Notes: a model not told the origin generated them from the sequence alone. Positions 34,495 to 43,778 are shown, numbered from the stretch's first letter. The stretch is 64,000 nucleotides of DNA from Candidatus Pelagisphaera phototrophica (GCF_014529625.1 NZ_CP076039.1:496001-560000); one strand, 5' to 3'. Made by a program: numbers and translations.

Positions 34495-37400
34495 TTAGAA
34501 TACATAAATAAACTCCTTACGGTTGTAGATCAGGTGGCAGAGATCCGTCCAGACTTGAGGATCCTCTTCCGAACATCCGTGTTCTGCCGCTAGCTCGGTG
34601 ATCACTCTTTTGGCCCAATCGCGCTCAGAATCGTGTGCCGTTCGATTGAATGCGGTCAAATGTATGTGGTCGATACGGGCGTCGATAGGAAGATCAGATT
34701 CCACCAAATTTTCAGCCCATAGTTTAGCCTGACTATGGACGAAGGGATCATTCATCAATGCCAGTGATTGGGCTGGAACATTCGTGACGAGTCGCTTGCC
34801 GATTGCCTCCGTCGCGTTAGGCATGTCGAAAGCTCTTAGAAAAGAAGGCAGAAAATTGCGTCTCATCTCTAGGTAAATGGAGCGCCGTCCGTTACCATCG
34901 AGCGGGCCGGTTTTTGGCTTTGCTCGACTGTCGGGATGGTCTTCCACATAGGCTGGGACGCTGGGGCCGAAAAGGGTCGTATCGAGTCGATCGCTACAAG
35001 CAAGAATATGATCGCGGATCGCCTCCGCCTCAAGCCTACGAATGGGCATGTGCTGAAGCAATCGGTTCTTAGGATCTATATTAGATGCTTTGGGGTCCGG
35101 GACGGATGACATCTGGTAAGTCTGGGAGAGAACGATTTTCCGAATCACATGTTTGAGCGACCAGCCATTTTCCATCAAGTCACTGGCAAGATAGTCGAGT
35201 AGTTTGGGATGGCTCGGCAGGCCTCCCATTTGCCCAAAGTCATTTGTCGTTTCGACAATCCCGTTTCCGAAAATCTGCTTCCAGAGGCGGTTTACGACTA
35301 CTCGTGCGGTGAGGGGATTGTCCTTGCTAGCCACATGCTCAGCCCATTCAAGCCGCCCGCTTCCCTCGCTCGTTATGGGAGTGCCGCCGAGTCCATCCAA
35401 AAACCGTCGTGGATTGAATTCCGGGCTCAGGTTTTTGTGGCTACCTCGAATGTAAACCGGTTCCTGGTGGGAGCTTCCATCAGTAAGGCTTCGTGCGAAT
35501 AAGGGCTGTGGGATCGACGAAACCAATGCTTGGTATTTAGACATCGCCTTAGATAGCTTGGGATCTTGATTTGTATCGGAACTAAGAATACCAGTTGCGA
35601 ACAATGCACTGAGCAAATCGACTTCGGCCCTATCCAGGCTTGACCGACTTGCTCTTTGCCAAACAGACTTAATTTTTTTGGCGATCGCCGGGTCTCGATT
35701 CAATCGATTTTCTTCCGAAGTTTCAGTCTCCCAGTATTTGCCCCAGTCGATACCCTTGTGAAAGCGTATGGCAATGTAAGCATTGTCGTCGGGTGGGGTG
35801 AGCGTGTCCCTCGTCGGATGAATTGCGTTGGTGGACTTCCCATTCTGCATCACCTCAAGGTAGGCCGTTTCCCCTTCCCACAGGTAGGTCTCGAAACGGA
35901 TATCCTGCCAATGATCACCATCGACGGCATAGTACAGTTTGGCCGTTGTGGGGCCTCGCCCAGTGAGTTCGTAGTTGCGAATGACGAGTCGGACCGTACC
36001 TGAGTAGCCTTTTGCTTGGAGCTCGATGGGCTTGCCATCTATTATAAAATCGGGTGAGCGAATTGCACCGCTGATTCGAGGAGCCAGGACACCTGCAACG
36101 GGATATTCGCCAACGAGGCCTCTAACCGCTTGGGTCCCTGAGTGGTTGAAGATCATCTCTCCTGGCGATTCAGGTTGTGATTCAAAAGCGGATTCCTGAG
36201 TTATCCAATTTTCCAGGGAGCGTGCCACTTGAGCAAATGACTGGCTCAGTTCGACACTCGCTTTATTGTTGCCCGAGCTGGTGGTTCGTTCCTCTGATTG
36301 GCTAAATAGGGGCTCGAGCTCGGGCCATTTTTTCAGCTGGTCGGCTGAAAGGGCGAGAGAAAGCCAGCTCCACAAAACTTCGTCATTTAGTCCGTCTTGC
36401 TCTGCCTTCAATTTGTAAATGCCTGAAAGTCGATTTTTGAGAGGGCCTAAATCGAGACCCTTGTTTTTTTTGTCTTTCGGTTTCTCGGAACTAACAGATT
36501 CGAAAATCGATTTGACAAGGTCATTTTCGAGAAGACTTCGCTGCGCTTGAAGATAATCAGGTATGAGCTCTATGTCTTGTAAGGAGGTTTTGTAGACAAG
36601 TTTTGAGATCTGACTCCTGGCTTGCAGGATTTTGGATTGATCGGACTTGAGTTTAGCTTCCTGTTTTTCAGCATTCGTGTTGGCGTAGCTGAGACGGGAA
36701 CTGCGGAGCATTCCATAAAAAGAATAGTAGTCGGCGGTAGTGATCGCGTCAAATTTATGGTCGTGGCAGCGAGCGCATTTCAGAGTAGAACCGAGAAATG
36801 CCTTACTGGTCACATCGATCATCCCGCTAAAGATACGGGCTTCGTCTTCGTGGAGATCGGGAGGACCATGCTGCCCGTCGGTGAGGTACAAGAAGCCGGG
36901 TCCCATAATCGACTCGTTGATTTCGTCATCGGGCGAGAACCGCGGTTTGGGAAAGAGGTCTCCAGCAAGTGCTTCTCTAACAAACTGGTCGTAGGGAAGG
37001 TCATCATTGAATGCCCGAATGAGGTAGTCGCGATACCGATACGCGTAGGCCATGGTATAATCCTGCTCGAAGGCCTTGGTTTCTGCATAGCGTACGAGAT
37101 CAAGCCAATGTCGGGCCCATTTTTCTCCAAAATGAGGTGATTCGAGAAGTCGGTCAACTGCCGCCGCAAAAGCGCTAGGTGACTCGTCGGAGAGAAATGC
37201 TTCTAGTTCGTCTACCTTGGGTGCCAGACCCGTCAAATCGAAGCTTATGCGACGTAGCAAGGTATGGCGTTCAGCAGGTTTTGCCGGTGCCAAATCCGCC
37301 TCTTCGAGTTTGGAGAGGACAAATCGATCGTAGTCGTTTTCGGGCCAGTTCTCATTGGCAACGTTTGGGACGGCTAGCTTCTTAACCGGCTGTAGGGACC

Positions 37401-37848
37401 ACCAGCTTTTCCTCTCGTCCAGATTGAAGTCGGAAAGAGAGGACTTTGGAGACGATTCTTCCGTACGAGGGTCGGGAGCGCCGCGATCGATCCAAGCGAT
37501 TAAGGTTTCAATTTCGTCGGGCTCCAACTTCGATTTAGGAGGCATCGCTTCGTAGTCCGGATGCCTTTGAATCATAGGCACGATACGGCTGTTCGCTGAG
37601 TCTCCTGGGACAATTGCAGGACCGCTGTCGCCCCCTCTCAATATTGCCGGTTTTGAGTCAATTAGAAATCCACCTCGAAGTCTCTCAGAATTGGCTGAGT
37701 GACATTTGTAGCAATTTTCGACCAAAAGCGGGCGAACGTTCGATTCGAAAAACTCATTATCATCAGAGCTGAGTTCCTTTGCGTTGGTTGTCAGGGAGAT
37801 ACCGAAAAGGGGAAAAATAACGAAGTAGATGGGAGTTTTTCGGTGCAT
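34495..37848 (-). CDS. PSCyt1-DUF1549-DUF1553 large exported protein
   Basis: The 1117-residue protein has a signal peptide (IYFVIFPLFGISLTTNAKEL), then a cytochrome domain with CYKCH near residue 47 and YEAMPPKSKLEPDEIETLIA. DUF1549 spans about residues 155-375, including GEKWARHWLDLVRYAETKAF and a further CARCH at about 358. A long middle region (about 540-740) holds a carbohydrate-binding or jelly-roll-like insertion. DUF1553 is at the end (TARVVVNRLWKQIFGNGIVE, and NVPAQSLALMNDPFVH). It forms the usual pair with the DUF1501 gene 93 bp downstream. An exported redox-linked hydrolase complex is the common inference. Confidence 0.92.
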   Translation of the reverse strand: MHRKTPIYFVIFPLFGISLTTNAKELSSDDNEFFESNVRPLLVENCYKCHSANSERLRGGFLIDSKPAILRGGDSGPAIVPGDSANSRIVPMIQRHPDYEAMPPKSKLEPDEIETLIAWIDRGAPDPRTEESSPKSSLSDFNLDERKSWWSLQPVKKLAVPNVANENWPENDYDRFVLSKLEEADLAPAKPAERHTLLRRISFDLTGLAPKVDELEAFLSDESPSAFAAAVDRLLESPHFGEKWARHWLDLVRYAETKAFEQDYTMAYAYRYRDYLIRAFNDDLPYDQFVREALAGDLFPKPRFSPDDEINESIMGPGFLYLTDGQHGPPDLHEDEARIFSGMIDVTSKAFLGSTLKCARCHDHKFDAITTADYYSFYGMLRSSRLSYANTNAEKQEAKLKSDQSKILQARSQISKLVYKTSLQDIELIPDYLQAQRSLLENDLVKSIFESVSSEKPKDKKNKGLDLGPLKNRLSGIYKLKAEQDGLNDEVLWSWLSLALSADQLKKWPELEPLFSQSEERTTSSGNNKASVELSQSFAQVARSLENWITQESAFESQPESPGEMIFNHSGTQAVRGLVGEYPVAGVLAPRISGAIRSPDFIIDGKPIELQAKGYSGTVRLVIRNYELTGRGPTTAKLYYAVDGDHWQDIRFETYLWEGETAYLEVMQNGKSTNAIHPTRDTLTPPDDNAYIAIRFHKGIDWGKYWETETSEENRLNRDPAIAKKIKSVWQRASRSSLDRAEVDLLSALFATGILSSDTNQDPKLSKAMSKYQALVSSIPQPLFARSLTDGSSHQEPVYIRGSHKNLSPEFNPRRFLDGLGGTPITSEGSGRLEWAEHVASKDNPLTARVVVNRLWKQIFGNGIVETTNDFGQMGGLPSHPKLLDYLASDLMENGWSLKHVIRKIVLSQTYQMSSVPDPKASNIDPKNRLLQHMPIRRLEAEAIRDHILACSDRLDTTLFGPSVPAYVEDHPDSRAKPKTGPLDGNGRRSIYLEMRRNFLPSFLRAFDMPNATEAIGKRLVTNVPAQSLALMNDPFVHSQAKLWAENLVESDLPIDARIDHIHLTAFNRTAHDSERDWAKRVITELAAEHGCSEEDPQVWTDLCHLIYNRKEFIYVF

Positions 37849-38069
37849 TCTTCGGGCTGAGTTTAATCTTAGTAGATTAACTTCAAGGTATAGCGAATAA
37901 TCGAATTGCCGTATACTTTTGGACTTTTTATGATACCGATCCGATAAAATATTGAAAAAATTGACACCATACCGGTTCTAAATCAACTAGTAAAGGAGTA
38001 GAGGCTATATGTTATGAAGGCCGCGTTCAAGAGTAGTGACAGGGACGCTCAGCGTGAGGTCATTACGGC

Positions 38070-38516
38070 ATGCGATTGGCACAGTCTATCCTTACACTAG
38101 ACGCGCTGGCTTCTGCACCTGAATCGGACTGCGTACCTCTGGTGAGTCCGGTCTACTCCGCCTCATTGAATCCGATCAATGTCGACAGAATTGATAAGAT
38201 CAAGAGCTGGATCTTGAAAAATCTCGAGTCTACGATCCGGCTGGACGATGTGGCCAGAGAGGCGTGCATGAGTGCGAAGTCGTTTTCCCGCTTCTTTAAA
38301 AAGAACACGGGGAAAGCGTTTATCGCTTATGTAAACGAATTACGGATCGGATTGGCGTGTCAGAGAATTATCGAAACGGATGCCAGCATTTCGGAGGTTT
38401 GTTTCAGTTCAGGATTTAACAACCTGTCTAATTTTAATCGCCGATTCAAAGAAGTAAAAGGTGTCTCTCCTAGCGATTTGAGGGCTCAGTATCGTGAGCA
38501 GTTGGATTTGGGCTAG
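38070..38516 (+). CDS. AraC-type HTH protein lacking the N-terminal sensor domain (possible remnant)
   Basis: The 148-residue product holds a complete AraC/XylS DNA-binding domain: IRLDDVAREACMSAKSFSRF (first HTH), FKKNTGKAFIAYVNELRIGL and ISEVCFSSGFNNLSNFNRRF (second HTH), then GVSPSDLR. Homologues of this type are about 290 residues with an N-terminal cupin. Here the frame has a TGA at 38055 five codons before the ATG, and nothing cupin-like precedes it. It is either a minimal constitutive regulator or a 5'-truncated gene. It lies between the DUF1549/1553 gene (divergent) and the Tm-1-like gene (convergent). Confidence 0.75.
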   Translation: MRLAQSILTLDALASAPESDCVPLVSPVYSASLNPINVDRIDKIKSWILKNLESTIRLDDVAREACMSAKSFSRFFKKNTGKAFIAYVNELRIGLACQRIIETDASISEVCFSSGFNNLSNFNRRFKEVKGVSPSDLRAQYREQLDLG

Positions 38517-38596
38517 AGATGTAGTTAGACTTAGGGCACTATAGTGGCCACTGAAGTCCTAGGCCTATAGCTGATGGGCTTCGCGTGCTCTGTATC

Positions 38597-39805
38597 TCAA
38601 GGTTTGCCCCGTTGAATCAGTTCCAGAAGTTTCTCGGCACATGCTCGGGCGAAAACGAAACTATTAATGGTTTCTTCTAAGTCGATGACTTCAACCTGCG
38701 CGTTCGTTCGAATGGCCTTGAAGAGAGCGGTGTCCGCCTCCTGATCGTAAAAGGCTTGGCCTTCACCGTTTATTTCGCTGACCGCTTTAAGTGGATTGAG
38801 GATAGCGACGGGGGCGGTATTTACGTTGGCTTTGATAGCAATGACTTTTCCGATCTCCGCACACTCCCTTGCATTGGTGCGCATCAAGGTAACCTGTGGA
38901 TTGTGAATATAGAAGTTCCGTCCCTCAAATTTAGGTGGCACGGTTTTGCGGGACCCGAAGTTTGCCATGTCGACACAGCCGGGGGCGACCACCGCCGGTA
39001 CTTTAGCCTTGGTCATCGCATCCATGCGAGTGGGCCCTGCGGACAAGGTTGCCCCGACCACTTCATCTGCCCACTCCGTTGTGGTGACATCGAGCACGCC
39101 CGACACCATGCCGCTCTCAATTAAGCTTTCCATGGCTTGTCCTCCTGATCCGGTAGCGTGAAAGACGAGCACTTCGTATCCAGCTTCTTCTAGTATGGCT
39201 TTGGCTTCGTTTACACAGGTGGTGGTATTGCCAAACATGCTGGCGACGATGAGCGGCTTGCCGCCTTCCTCGTCGATCTTGGTTTCGACCATTCCGCAGA
39301 TGGCTCCGGCAGCTCGGGTGAAAATGGTTCGAGAGATGCGATTGAGTCCGCTCACGTCGACGATGCTGGGCATCATAACGATATCTTTGGTGCCTACGTA
39401 GTGAGCGGTATTTCCGCTGGCTAAGGTGGACACCATGAGTTTGGGAAAGCCGATGGGTAAAGCTCGCATGGCCGCGGTGCCGATGGCGGTACCGCCACCC
39501 CCACCTAGGGAAACGACGCCGTCGATCGTTCCCGCTTCGACCAGCTGTGCGAGGAAGATCGGAGCGGCCTCCGACATGGCTACGACGCACGCCCCCCGGT
39601 CGTGGCGTTCTATGAGAGATTTGAGATCGACACCTGTTGCAGCGGCTACTTCGTATCTTGAGTAGTCGGGAGTGATTTGAGGTTCGCCACCAGTACCCAC
39701 GTCAATGAGTGCTGCATTGTGTCCCCGTTCACGGATACGCTCTGCTAAAAAGGAGTGTTCTTCCGCCTTGGAGTCGAGGGTACCTAGTATTGCAATTGTT
39801 GCCAT
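38597..39805 (-). CDS. Tm-1-like ATP-binding domain protein (UPF0261)
   Basis: The 402-residue protein starts MATIAILGTLDSKAEEHSFL and has the glycine-rich block DGVVSLGGGGGTAIGTAAMR, then KLMVSTLASGNTAHYVGTKD, all characteristic of the Tm-1/UPF0261 family named after the tomato virus-resistance protein. The bacterial proteins bind ATP and are found in sugar or aromatic catabolic loci; the reaction is not established. The frame extends to 39826, but the ATG at 39805 gives the normal start. A broken LacI-type regulator lies directly upstream on the same strand. Confidence 0.88.
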   Translation of the reverse strand: MATIAILGTLDSKAEEHSFLAERIRERGHNAALIDVGTGGEPQITPDYSRYEVAAATGVDLKSLIERHDRGACVVAMSEAAPIFLAQLVEAGTIDGVVSLGGGGGTAIGTAAMRALPIGFPKLMVSTLASGNTAHYVGTKDIVMMPSIVDVSGLNRISRTIFTRAAGAICGMVETKIDEEGGKPLIVASMFGNTTTCVNEAKAILEEAGYEVLVFHATGSGGQAMESLIESGMVSGVLDVTTTEWADEVVGATLSAGPTRMDAMTKAKVPAVVAPGCVDMANFGSRKTVPPKFEGRNFYIHNPQVTLMRTNARECAEIGKVIAIKANVNTAPVAILNPLKAVSEINGEGQAFYDQEADTALFKAIRTNAQVEVIDLEETINSFVFARACAEKLLELIQRGKP

Positions 39806-39904
39806 CGGAGTAGGGTTAAATCGCAATTGATATAAACGTTAGTATTCTCGCAAATCGATCAAATTTTTGAGGAAGATCGCCAAAATGATTGCTAACATAA
39901 CCTA

Positions 39905-40353
39905 CTTTATTGTGAAGCCTTCGACTAATCAGGACCTGCTGTATCCGTTTGCTGGAATAAGCGGACAGGTCGAATTCCAGAAAATCAAAGTCAAAGCCCA
40001 GCTCGTTTGCTCGGCGCTTAGCGCCTTTTCTGAATGGGCTTTGAATATGCCACTCGACCCTCTTATCTCTCCGCTTCTCGTCGTAGAAGGTGCTTAGGAA
40101 CCCTATGGTGGGAGAGGATCCTTACCAATCCCTCGATCGTCGAATCTGGGCCATATTGGCGGCAACCAGAGGGTATCAAGTGATACCCCATTTCGTGGGC
40201 GATCTCTTTGATGCGTTTTCTCGTTTCCTTGGATATTCTAGAATTGTTGTGCAGCGCGAGCGATACGGTGGCCTTGCACACTCCGGCCCTTTTGGCGATA
40301 TCAGCGAACGTCGTTTGTTTATCTGGCCTATGATTATCGGGGTGTTTATCCAT
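39905..40353 (-). pseudogene. LacI-family regulator, frameshifted and 3'-truncated
   Basis: From the ATG at 40353 a LacI helix-turn-helix is clear: TTFADIAKRAGVCKATVSLA, then LHNNSRISKETRKRIKEIAH and GYHLIP. The frame stops with TAA at 40063-40065. A different frame directly after it reads WHIQSPFRKGAKRRANELGF, then FDFLEFDLSAYSSKRIQQVL and ISRR, matching the start of the LacI effector-binding domain (the G-A-K-x-R-A-x-E-L-G-F pattern). The gene has therefore suffered a frameshift around 40060-40130. The remaining effector domain (about 200 residues) is absent, with the Tm-1-like gene following. It was probably once the regulator of the adjacent sulfatase or Tm-1-like gene. Confidence 0.75.
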
Positions 40354-40477
40354 CTCGCCAAGAATTTAAGGGGTGGCTAGATCAGTCGTCCAAACGTTAG
40401 AGTGTCCTAACAACTTTACGCAAAAGGCACGATACATCGGACAAATTCTCTCCTTTTAGAAGGAATAGTTGAGGGCC

Positions 40478-41878
40478 CTACATCGGAGCGATGCGCTTGG
40501 AGCCTACGTTGGTGGTGAGGTTTACGTGCTGGTTGAAGCTCTCAAATATGAGTCGGTTCCTAGGGTCTGATTGCTCGGGGTCACTCCAAAGGTCGTTGAA
40601 CTCCCAGGGATCCTCTTGCAGGTCGTAGAGCTCGCCGACATTGTGGTCGTGATAAACCACAAGCTTATAGCGTTCGGTCCGATACATCGTGGCGAAGCTG
40701 CCGGTCCCTCCGGTAAAATGCGGGTCGAGGGCATCGAAGTACTCGCAGCGAGCAGACTCACGAATGTGGTTGCCGGGCTCCTGACCTTTGAGAATCGGAG
40801 TTAAGGTCTGTCCCTGATGGTATTCGGGGATGTCCAGCCCGGCGATGTCCAGAAGGGTGGCGGACAGGTCCAAAAGCTCGACGAGACCGTCGCATTGCAG
40901 ATTGGACTGGAACGCGCTGGGGAAGGAAAATATCAGCGGGACTTTGACGAGCCCTTCGTAGAACCGACATCCCTTGAACATGAGACCATGATCGCCAAGT
41001 GTTTCCCCGTGGTCGGATGTGAATATGATCACGGTGTTTTCACGTTGGCCGGTTTCGTCGAGCGTTTGCAGGATTCGGGCTAGCTGATCGTCGATCAAGG
41101 CAATCATGGCGTAGTACTTGGCCTGAGCGGACTTGGCGTTGCATTCCTCAGGTCGTCGAGCGTTCTGTTGGAAATCGACCGATTCCAGCGATTTCTGGTG
41201 GGCCAGATCGCTCTCTTTAAAATGTGGCCCTGGCATGTCCGCTGCCTTGAAACGTTCTTCGTATTCTTTCGGGGGAATGAAAGGAGGGTGGGGGTCGTAC
41301 ACGTTGACGTTCAGTAGCCAGGGTTTCCCACCGTGATCCTGACTGATGTAATCGATGGCGCAGTCGGAAGCCCATGTGGTCTGATGAAGCTCCGGGTCGA
41401 CGCGGTTTTCCGATTCTCGCATGGCGTCGAGGTCGCCACCTTTTTCCCGTACCCAGTCTGCGTAGGCGTGGGTGCCCTCGGGCCAGTCGTCACGGGGAGC
41501 GTGCGAATGTTGCCAATAAGTGAATCCGTCGTCCAGTCGGGGCTCGGGGCGTTTGCCTGCACTGACTAGATGAAATTTCCCAATCATGCCGCAGTTGTAT
41601 CCGGAATCCGCGATTAGCTTTGAAATTAGGGGAATGTCCTCAGGAAAAGTGTCATTCCCGTTGCGCGTGTTGCGAGCACGACTGGGGTAAAGGCCTGTCA
41701 TGAAACTCGCGCGGCTCGGCGTGCAGATCGGGCTCTGGCAGTAGGTGTTAGTGAACGCGACTCCCTCGCGTACGAGACCATCGATGGTAGGAGTTTGGAC
41801 ATGCGGATTACCGAGGGCCCCGATGGTATCAAATCGTTGCTGATCGGTGCAGTACCAGAGGATGTTGGGGCACGTCAT
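40478..41878 (-). CDS. Sulfatase without signal peptide (formylglycine-dependent)
   Basis: The 466-residue enzyme begins MTCPNILWYCTDQQRFDTIG, with metal ligands at the very N-terminus and no signal peptide, so it is probably cytoplasmic. The active-site motif is SPICTPSRASFMTGLYPSR. Further blocks are MIGKFHLV, PHPPFIPPKEY and VIIFTSDHGETLGDHGLMFK. The length and the D-H-G-E-x-L-G-D-H block resemble the choline-sulfatase/heparan-type subfamily. It lies upstream of the LacI remnant and the Tm-1-like gene on the same strand. Confidence 0.92.
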   Translation of the reverse strand: MTCPNILWYCTDQQRFDTIGALGNPHVQTPTIDGLVREGVAFTNTYCQSPICTPSRASFMTGLYPSRARNTRNGNDTFPEDIPLISKLIADSGYNCGMIGKFHLVSAGKRPEPRLDDGFTYWQHSHAPRDDWPEGTHAYADWVREKGGDLDAMRESENRVDPELHQTTWASDCAIDYISQDHGGKPWLLNVNVYDPHPPFIPPKEYEERFKAADMPGPHFKESDLAHQKSLESVDFQQNARRPEECNAKSAQAKYYAMIALIDDQLARILQTLDETGQRENTVIIFTSDHGETLGDHGLMFKGCRFYEGLVKVPLIFSFPSAFQSNLQCDGLVELLDLSATLLDIAGLDIPEYHQGQTLTPILKGQEPGNHIRESARCEYFDALDPHFTGGTGSFATMYRTERYKLVVYHDHNVGELYDLQEDPWEFNDLWSDPEQSDPRNRLIFESFNQHVNLTTNVGSKRIAPM

Positions 41879-42099
41879 AATTTTTTAGGTAAGGGATTTT
41901 GTCGTTAGGGAAGGCTCGCGATTTGCTGCCATGAAGGTTCGGCGGCCATTTCTCTATATTACTCTTCAATAAGCAATTCCGATTGGTTTCACGTGAACTT
42001 CTGATCGGGTGGGACGGGATTGTGACTGCCCGAATGTAGGAAAAAGTCAACATCATGATGTACCCCGAGAGTGCTCACCCCTGCCCTTTTTTGCAAGTA

Positions 42100-42152
42100 A
42101 CCCTGATAGCACGATCAGGGTGTGTTTTGCTTCACATGGCGCGATACATGCA
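42100..42152 (+). promoter_or_regulatory. Shared CTERM upstream block, copy A: inverted repeat plus sigma-54-like element
   Basis: ACCCTGAT (42100-42107) and ATCAGGGT (42114-42121) form a perfect 8-bp inverted repeat. After TTTTGCTTCACA comes TGGCGCGATACATGCA at 42137-42152, with GG and GC separated by 10 bp as in -24/-12 promoters. The ATG at 42166 is 15 nt after the C of GC. Confidence 0.6.
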
Positions 42153-42165
42153 CTTGGCTAGTACG

Positions 42166-42813
42166 ATGAAACCTACCGCTAATCTGCTCAAAATTAGGCT
42201 CTTCGCAGTAACGATGGGCTTGCTAATCTCAGCTTCCCTGACCCAAGCCGCACTGATAGAGAACGGGGGCTTCACTACCGATACCGCAACAGGTCTAGAT
42301 TGGCTTGATATGTATCACACGCAGGGAAATACTTACAACCAGACCTTGGCTGAGATTTCTACTGGGGAACTTGTTGGATGGCGCTTTGCAACTTCGGCGG
42401 AATTTGACGGATTGATTAGTGCTGCTGGGGTCGGAGGTTCCTACACGGAATATGGGTATTATCAAGCGATCCTCTCCGAGATGGTAACGCTGACTGAGCT
42501 TTTAGGTTCAAGTTGGAGCGGAACCAATAGCGAAATTTATCAATACTCCAATACAATGGGATTCGTAGATCCAGCAATCGGGAGCTCACAACCTGCTGGG
42601 CCGACTTTTGGTTATGTTTGACAGTTCGGCTATGACGAAGCACAGGGGGGATTATTCAGTCCCAATATTATCAATTACGACCGAGATGATCCCAGTGAAT
42701 ATTTTGGATCATTTCTCGTCCGTGCAAACTCCGTCCCCGACACAGGGTCCACAGCAGCTCTCCTTGGATTGGGTGTTGTAGCTCTTGCCTTTGCTAGGTG
42801 CAAACTGGGTTAA
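42166..42813 (+). pseudogene. VPDTG-CTERM protein A, interrupted by one in-frame TGA
   Basis: From the ATG at 42166 a signal peptide (KIRLFAVTMGLLISASLTQA) and a body with GLDWLDMYHTQGNTYNQTLA and VGWRFATSAEFDGLISA are encoded. TGA occurs at 42619-42621. The same frame continues FGYDEAQGGLFSPNIINYDR, then SVPDTGSTAALLGLGVVALA and FARCKLG to TAA. Without readthrough the product lacks its sorting signal and would be released. The body resembles a widespread exported CTERM family (T-G-L-x-W-L-D start, W-R-x-A-T-x-x-E). A TGG or CGA to TGA mutation is the simplest cause. The frame upstream of 42166 is only the conserved promoter block. Confidence 0.75.
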
Positions 42814-42818
42814 GGAGT

Positions 42819-42852
42819 GTAAAGTTTTCCGACAAATGTCGGGATATTTTAC
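42819..42852. promoter_or_regulatory. Nested palindrome about 100 bp upstream of a sigma-54-like promoter
   Basis: CCGACA-AA-TGTCGG at 42829-42842 sits inside GTAAA (42819-42823) and TTTAC (42848-42852). It is 100 bp before the GG at 42953. An identical palindrome at 47177-47210 stands 101 bp before the second copy's GG. The distance suits an enhancer-binding activator site; a weak terminator of the preceding gene is the alternative. Confidence 0.45.
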
Positions 42853-42951
42853 AGTTTTCCCAACATCAATATTTATTAGCGATTATTAATGAAATTTTAA
42901 AGTACTGATAGATAGTTACTAACAGAAAGTGCATGAAGGCATTGGTCTGTT

Positions 42952-42967
42952 TGGCACAAAAGTTGCA
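42952..42967 (+). promoter_or_regulatory. Sigma-54-type promoter TGGCACAAAAGTTGCA
   Basis: This is an exact match to the core of the RpoN consensus (TGGCAC-N5-TTGCA). The C of the -12 GC is 42966 and the ATG follows at 42980, so the predicted transcript has a leader of about 2 nt. Confidence 0.75.
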
Positions 42968-42979
42968 TGAACGATCACT

Positions 42980-43669
42980 ATGAAATTATCCGAAAGCGTA
43001 GAGCTAAAAACAGACGAAGTAAAAACGACAGATCCACGTGCTTCCAGAATGGCGAGGTATTCAGCCGCGGCGGCGGGAGTGGCTGTGGTAAGCACCCTAG
43101 ATGTCGATGCTGCCATGATCAAGGTGATCGTAACGGATACGGATGCACAAAACACAGGTTACTACGGGTTAGACCTCAGTGCGATAAAGACAGATACATC
43201 TCTTCATATGTCGCAGTATTTTTCGAGTTCCGAATCGGGTTCTTTTTTCGTTGCAGGGTTTAACGGCGGGGAAGGGCCTGTTGCCGGGTCTGTTGCCGTT
43301 AGTTCTTCCTACGGCTCTTCGTACTTACGTTCTTTTTCCAATGGATCAACCATAAGGGGTCCTTGGTATGGGATTGGTGGTACAAGTTCGGCTATTGGCT
43401 CATCATTCTTGTTCGGGTTTACGGTTCATCAAGGCTTAAGCGGTCATACAGATGGCTGGTTCAAAGTCACAATCGACGGTACATCTTCATTTACGCTTAA
43501 CAGCTACGGCTACAACTCTACACTTAATGGAGCAGCCATTGCTGGACAGGGAACTGTTGCTGGAGTTGCTGGAGTTCCAGACACTGGTCCTGGCATCGTT
43601 GGCCTTGCTCTCCTCGGGGCGGGAGCCGCTGGGGTACGCTTGTTGAGAAAGCTAAGGGCGGGCAAGTAG
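42980..43669 (+). CDS. Exported VPDTGPG-CTERM protein, second family, copy 1
   Basis: The 229-residue protein has an unusually long, polar N-region followed by ASRMARYSAAAAGVAVVSTL and DVDAA, which I read as a signal peptide with a late hydrophobic core. The body is Ser/Gly-rich and beta-like (SLHMSQYFSSSESGSFFVAG, GWFKVTIDGTSSFTLNSYGY). The C-terminus is VPDTGPGIVGLALLGAGAAG and then VRLLRKLRAGK, a sorting signal variant with Pro-Gly after VPDTG. A paralogue sits at 47338 with the same upstream DNA. It is transcribed from its own sigma-54-like promoter. The function is unknown. Confidence 0.78.
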   Translation: MKLSESVELKTDEVKTTDPRASRMARYSAAAAGVAVVSTLDVDAAMIKVIVTDTDAQNTGYYGLDLSAIKTDTSLHMSQYFSSSESGSFFVAGFNGGEGPVAGSVAVSSSYGSSYLRSFSNGSTIRGPWYGIGGTSSAIGSSFLFGFTVHQGLSGHTDGWFKVTIDGTSSFTLNSYGYNSTLNGAAIAGQGTVAGVAGVPDTGPGIVGLALLGAGAAGVRLLRKLRAGK

Positions 43670-43712
43670 TCCAAGGCTAACGCCCATCATTGGCGAACAC
43701 AGAGGGCTGTGG

Positions 43713-43778
43713 TCCACAGCAGCTCTCCTTGGATTGGGTGTTATGGCTCTAGCCTTTGCTAGGCGGAGGCTTGGATAG
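43713..43778 (+). pseudogene. Orphan VPDTG-CTERM tail fragment
   Basis: A 22-codon relic encodes STAALLGLGVMALAFARRRL-G and TAG, the 3' end of a VPDTGST gene without a body or start. It begins abruptly after the second-family gene. The equivalent relic at 48072 follows the paralogue. Confidence 0.75.

Noticed and set aside
39117-39590. Arg/His-rich 157-codon minus-strand frame
   Set aside because: It is a frame shadow of the Tm-1-like gene, as shown by its composition and full overlap.
39867-40097. Plus-strand 76-codon frame
   Set aside because: It is antisense to the broken LacI-type gene, whose minus-strand frames show clear family blocks.
42619-42621. TGA in CTERM gene A as selenocysteine or a reassigned Trp codon
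   Set aside because: Other genes here are broken by TAA and TAG in the same way, many intact genes end in TGA, and no SECIS-like hairpin was evident directly after it; mutation is simpler.
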